Shown here piece by piece: positions 61,667-64,000 of a DNA stretch of 64,000 bases. The stretch comes from Tistrella mobilis. GTDB lineage: Bacteria > Pseudomonadota > Alphaproteobacteria > Tistrellales > Tistrellaceae. Location of the stretch: NCBI RefSeq assembly GCF_041468085.1, contig NZ_CP121017.1, positions 3,227,676-3,291,675 of the forward strand, given 5' to 3'. A model generated the notes under the pieces. The model was not told where the DNA came from and did not search any database. It was given only the letters and a program-made list of their open reading frames with translations. Both the position numbers and the translations under genes were made by a program. Every line of letters starts with the position of its first letter. Positions within the stretch are counted from its first letter, which is position 1.

Positions 61667-62759
61667 CGGCGCTCAACACTCCGCGCTTGATCTGGTCGAG
61701 TTCCATGGCCTCGAACAGCGCCTTGAAATTGCCTTCGCCGAAGCCCTCATTGCCCTTGCGCTGGATGATCTCGAAGAAGATCGGGCCGATGACGTTCTCG
61801 GTGAAGATCTGCAGCAGCATGCCGACATGATTGTCGGGCAGGCCGTCGATCAGGATATGGTCGCGGCGCATCCGCTCCAGATCCTCGCCATGGTCGGGCA
61901 CGCGGGTGTCGACCATGTCGTAATAGCTGGACGGCGTCTCAAGGAAGGCGACGCCGCGGTCGCGCATGCCCTCGACCGAGCGGAAGATCGCATCGGTGCC
62001 AAGCGCGATGTGCTGGATGCCCTCGCCGTTATAGGCCTGGAGATATTCCTCGATCTGCGACTTGTCGTCGGCCGATTCGTTGATCGGAATCCGGATCTTG
62101 CCGCAGGGGCTGGTCATCGCGCGCGAATGCAGGCCGGTCAGCTTGCCTTCGATGTCGAAATAGCGGATCTCACGGAAATTGAACAGCTTGGTGTAGAATT
62201 CCGCCCAGTGGTTCATCCGCCCGCGATGGACGTTGTGGGTCAGGTGATCGATATAGGTGAGACCCTGATCATTGGCGGCGGCCTCCGCCCCCTCGATCGG
62301 CTCGAAATCGATGTCGTAGATCGTGCCCCTGGGGCCGTAGCGGTCGACCAGATAGATCACGCTGCCGCCGATGCCCTGGATGGCCGGAATGTTCAGCTCC
62401 ATCGGGCCGATCTGGCCCAGATGCGGCTTGGCCCCCAGTTCCAGCGCGCGCTTATAGGCGAAGCGCGCATCCTTGACCCGGAAGGCCATGGCGCAGGCGC
62501 CGGGGCCGTGCACGCGGGCGAAGGACTGCGCAAAACTCTCGGGCTCGGCATTCACGATGAAATTGATGTCGCCCTGGCGGTAGAGGGTGACGTCCTTGCT
62601 GCGGTGACGCGCGACGGCGGTGAAGCCCATCCGCTCGAACAGCGCCCCCATCTCCACCGGGTCGGGGCTTGCAAACTCGACGAACTCGAAGCCGTCGGTG
62701 CCCATCGGGTTCTCGAAACCGAACGGCGTATCGCCGTCAATCCTGCTTTCCGCGCTCAT
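61659..62759 (-). CDS. hppD: 4-hydroxyphenylpyruvate dioxygenase
   Basis: A 366-residue vicinal-oxygen-chelate enzyme that converts 4-hydroxyphenylpyruvate to homogentisate. The Fe(II) ligands are visible in IDHLTHNV (His), GIQHIAL (His) and FFEIIQRKGNEGFG (Glu); the latter C-terminal block is diagnostic. An N-terminal glyoxalase-like half without ligands is normal. It is the first gene of the tyrosine catabolism operon, divergent from a marR gene. Confidence 0.97.
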   Translation of the reverse strand: MSAESRIDGDTPFGFENPMGTDGFEFVEFASPDPVEMGALFERMGFTAVARHRSKDVTLYRQGDINFIVNAEPESFAQSFARVHGPGACAMAFRVKDARFAYKRALELGAKPHLGQIGPMELNIPAIQGIGGSVIYLVDRYGPRGTIYDIDFEPIEGAEAAANDQGLTYIDHLTHNVHRGRMNHWAEFYTKLFNFREIRYFDIEGKLTGLHSRAMTSPCGKIRIPINESADDKSQIEEYLQAYNGEGIQHIALGTDAIFRSVEGMRDRGVAFLETPSSYYDMVDTRVPDHGEDLERMRRDHILIDGLPDNHVGMLLQIFTENVIGPIFFEIIQRKGNEGFGEGNFKALFEAMELDQIKRGVLSADA

Positions 62760-62885
62760 CGCTTTCCCCCTCGACGTGCCACGGCTACCATCCTGCCCCC
62801 GGGACGGCACGCGGACGACGCCCCGCATGGGATGCAGGGATCGGGAGACCGGGCCTTCCGGGGCTCGACGTCACCGCCGGCACCT

Positions 62886-62911
62886 GATAGTTTCATTTGT
62901 AACCAAGTTGC
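62886..62911. promoter_or_regulatory. AT-rich control region between hppD and marR
   Basis: A short AT-rich island around GATAGTTTCATTTGTAACC in the 190-bp divergent gap; GTT...AAC ends form a weak dyad. It probably carries one or both promoters and a MarR site. Weak evidence. Confidence 0.3.
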
Positions 62912-62950
62912 CCCCGGACCCGGGCAATGTCAAGCGGAGGCCATCATCCG

Positions 62951-63484
62951 GTGAGCGAAAGCGCCAGCCCTGCCCCCGGGGCCAATCCTGAGCCCGGTTC
63001 CAATCCGACGCGGCGGCCCAACCCGGCACGCGGCGAGGATGGCAAGAGCCTCCGGCTGGAGCGCTTCCTGCCCTACCGGCTGTCCATTCTGGCCAACCGC
63101 ATTTCCTCCACCCTGGCCCGCGCCTATGCCGAAACGTTCGATCTCACCATTCCCGAATGGCGGGTGATGGCGGTTCTGGGCCGGTTTGCCCCGCTCACCG
63201 CCAATGCGATCTGCGAAGCCACGCAGATGGACAAGGTGACGGTCAGCCGCGCCGTGCAGCGGCTGGAGCGCGCCGGGCGGATCGAACGCACCACCGACGA
63301 GACCGACCGCCGCCGGGTGCTGCTCCGGCTGTCGGCCGACGGGCTGGATGTCTATGGCCGGATTGCCCCCCTGGCACTGGATTACGAGGAACGGCTGATC
63401 GCCGATCTGACACCCGAGGAACGCGACGCGCTGGTGCTGCTGATCGATCGCCTGACCGAGATGGCCGCCCGCACCGAGATCTGA
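62951..63484 (+). CDS. MarR family regulator of the tyrosine catabolism operon
   Basis: A 177-residue winged-helix regulator. The conserved core starts at LPYRLSILANRISSTLARAYAETF; the HTH is ANAICEATQMDKVTVSRAVQRLERAGRI and the wing has TDETDRRRVLLRLS. The Pro-rich first 35 residues are unusual. GTG 62951 has GCGGAGG 10 bp upstream; ATG 62927 is an alternative without one. It is divergent from hppD and probably represses the homogentisate operon; inducer unknown. Confidence 0.85.
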   Translation: MSESASPAPGANPEPGSNPTRRPNPARGEDGKSLRLERFLPYRLSILANRISSTLARAYAETFDLTIPEWRVMAVLGRFAPLTANAICEATQMDKVTVSRAVQRLERAGRIERTTDETDRRRVLLRLSADGLDVYGRIAPLALDYEERLIADLTPEERDALVLLIDRLTEMAARTEI

Positions 63485-63919
63485 CGCGTGTCCGATCAGG
63501 CGATTAGCAACCATTGGTAGATAAAGTGGATATTTCTGTCGGGCGCCTGACGGGCAAGGTGGTGCCGGATGGCGCCGGAATGTGACGCGGCGCAGCACAT
63601 TCACGAAAATTGCCTTTTATTCGAACGGTATTTTATGCAGGCATCATCTGTAAAAACTGGCGGAATACAGCCGAATTCGATGCCGTGACAGCCTTCCCGC
63701 CCTCGGGTCCACGATGTGTGCACCGCACGATATATCCTCTTGTTGCGCCGCCGCATCCTGCTCTACAGTTAAAGCAGGGTGACATACAGGCGTGACACTT
63801 CGGCATCGCAGGATCGATGCAGCCCCCGGGTGACTCGCCTCCGACGCGTGACATACACAAGCAATACGCGGCCAACCGCGACCGGAGACGCCTGCTGCGA
63901 CCGGAAAATGATAGGGGGT
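63485..63919. other. Intergenic region before the last gene
   Basis: About 435 bp without a gene. It is partly AT-rich (promoter-like at 63600-63660) and holds two copies of GTGACATACA (63779-63788 and 63848-63857) spaced by 69 bp. No terminator with a clear T-tract was found. Confidence 0.5.
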
Positions 63920-64000
63920 ATGGTGATGACCAGTCAGATGCCACTCGCAGTGCGTGCCGCGGCCGATGCCGTTGCCGCCGAAGCCGTTTCGGCGCAGAAG
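63920..64000 (+). CDS. Start of an unidentified gene (3' end outside window)
   Basis: The frame starts at ATG 63920 or 63926 after GGGGG and runs off the window after 27 residues (MVMTSQMPLAVRAAADAV then Ala/Glu-rich). Too short to recognise. Confidence 0.5.
   Translation, partial: MVMTSQMPLAVRAAADAVAAEAVSAQK

Noticed and set aside
63779-63857. Two GTGACATACA copies as a regulator site
   Set aside because: Only a 10-base direct repeat at 69-bp distance; too little to claim a function.

Overview
This is a GC-rich chromosomal window from an alphaproteobacterium, most likely Rhodospirillales-like (a Tistrella-type organism would fit, but this is inference). The evidence is the amiC/mrcA/prfB/rne neighbourhood, an RNase E with an insertion in its S1 domain and a huge acidic/arginine-rich tail, a phospholipid N-methyltransferase of the rhizobial type, tyrS divergent from an anmK domain, and an iscR/cysteine desulfurase cluster beside an alpha/beta hydrolase. 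I saw no rRNA, tRNA or CRISPR array.

Layout. 0-3.2 kb: 3' end of an MFS gene, two SDR genes and a TetR regulator with a perfect 24-bp palindromic operator. 3.2-9.8 kb: a gentisate catabolic operon (gentisate dioxygenase, fumarylpyruvate hydrolase, three-part TRAP transporter, maleylpyruvate isomerase) behind a divergent IclR regulator. 9.8-16.6 kb: hipBA, then two cysteine desulfurases, an IscR/Rrf2 regulator with a reduced cysteine set, cysE, an alpha/beta hydrolase, and a small DUF5397-like gene coupled to vapD. 16.7-20.3 kb: Cd/Zn/Pb P-type ATPase with a divergent MerR regulator and a textbook 19-bp-spacer promoter; a phospholipid methyltransferase. 20.3-24.8 kb: one reading frame that fuses a DenD-like epimerase to anhydro-MurNAc kinase, divergent from tyrS; then a scar with an IS5-family remnant and small antitoxin-like pieces. 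24.8-32.1 kb: YceI protein, MarR-EmrB-EmrA-type efflux operon, YhdP/AsmA-like giant. 32.4-39.6 kb: glnE-bcp, a ferritin-like DUF455 protein, GNAT, a secreted hydrolase, and prfB with its programmed +1 frameshift. 39.7-53.2 kb: envelope and RNA-decay block (PBP1A, AMIN-amidase, RNase E, aminotransferase, GGT-like lipoprotein, M48 protease, DsbA-like). 53.3-59.4 kb: an accessory patch with an AAA ATPase plus frameshifted PIN nuclease, gph, DUF2867, an internally deleted VapB-type antitoxin, a DMT transporter with LysR, and a 5'-truncated chemoreceptor. 59.5-63.5 kb: tyrosine catabolism operon hppD-hmgA-fah with a divergent MarR regulator. The window ends in the first codons of an unidentified gene.

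Two parallel ring-cleavage routes (gentisate and homogentisate) lie about 50 kb apart. The homogentisate operon has no isomerase of its own; the only zeta-class GST isomerase seen here sits in the gentisate operon. Five toxin-antitoxin or defence-like modules or remnants (hipBA, vapD pair, IS-disrupted small gene, AAA-PIN pair, VapB relic) are scattered through otherwise housekeeping DNA. The best candidates for something new are the epimerase-AnmK fusion, the AAA ATPase-PIN pair, and the DUF5397-VapD pair.
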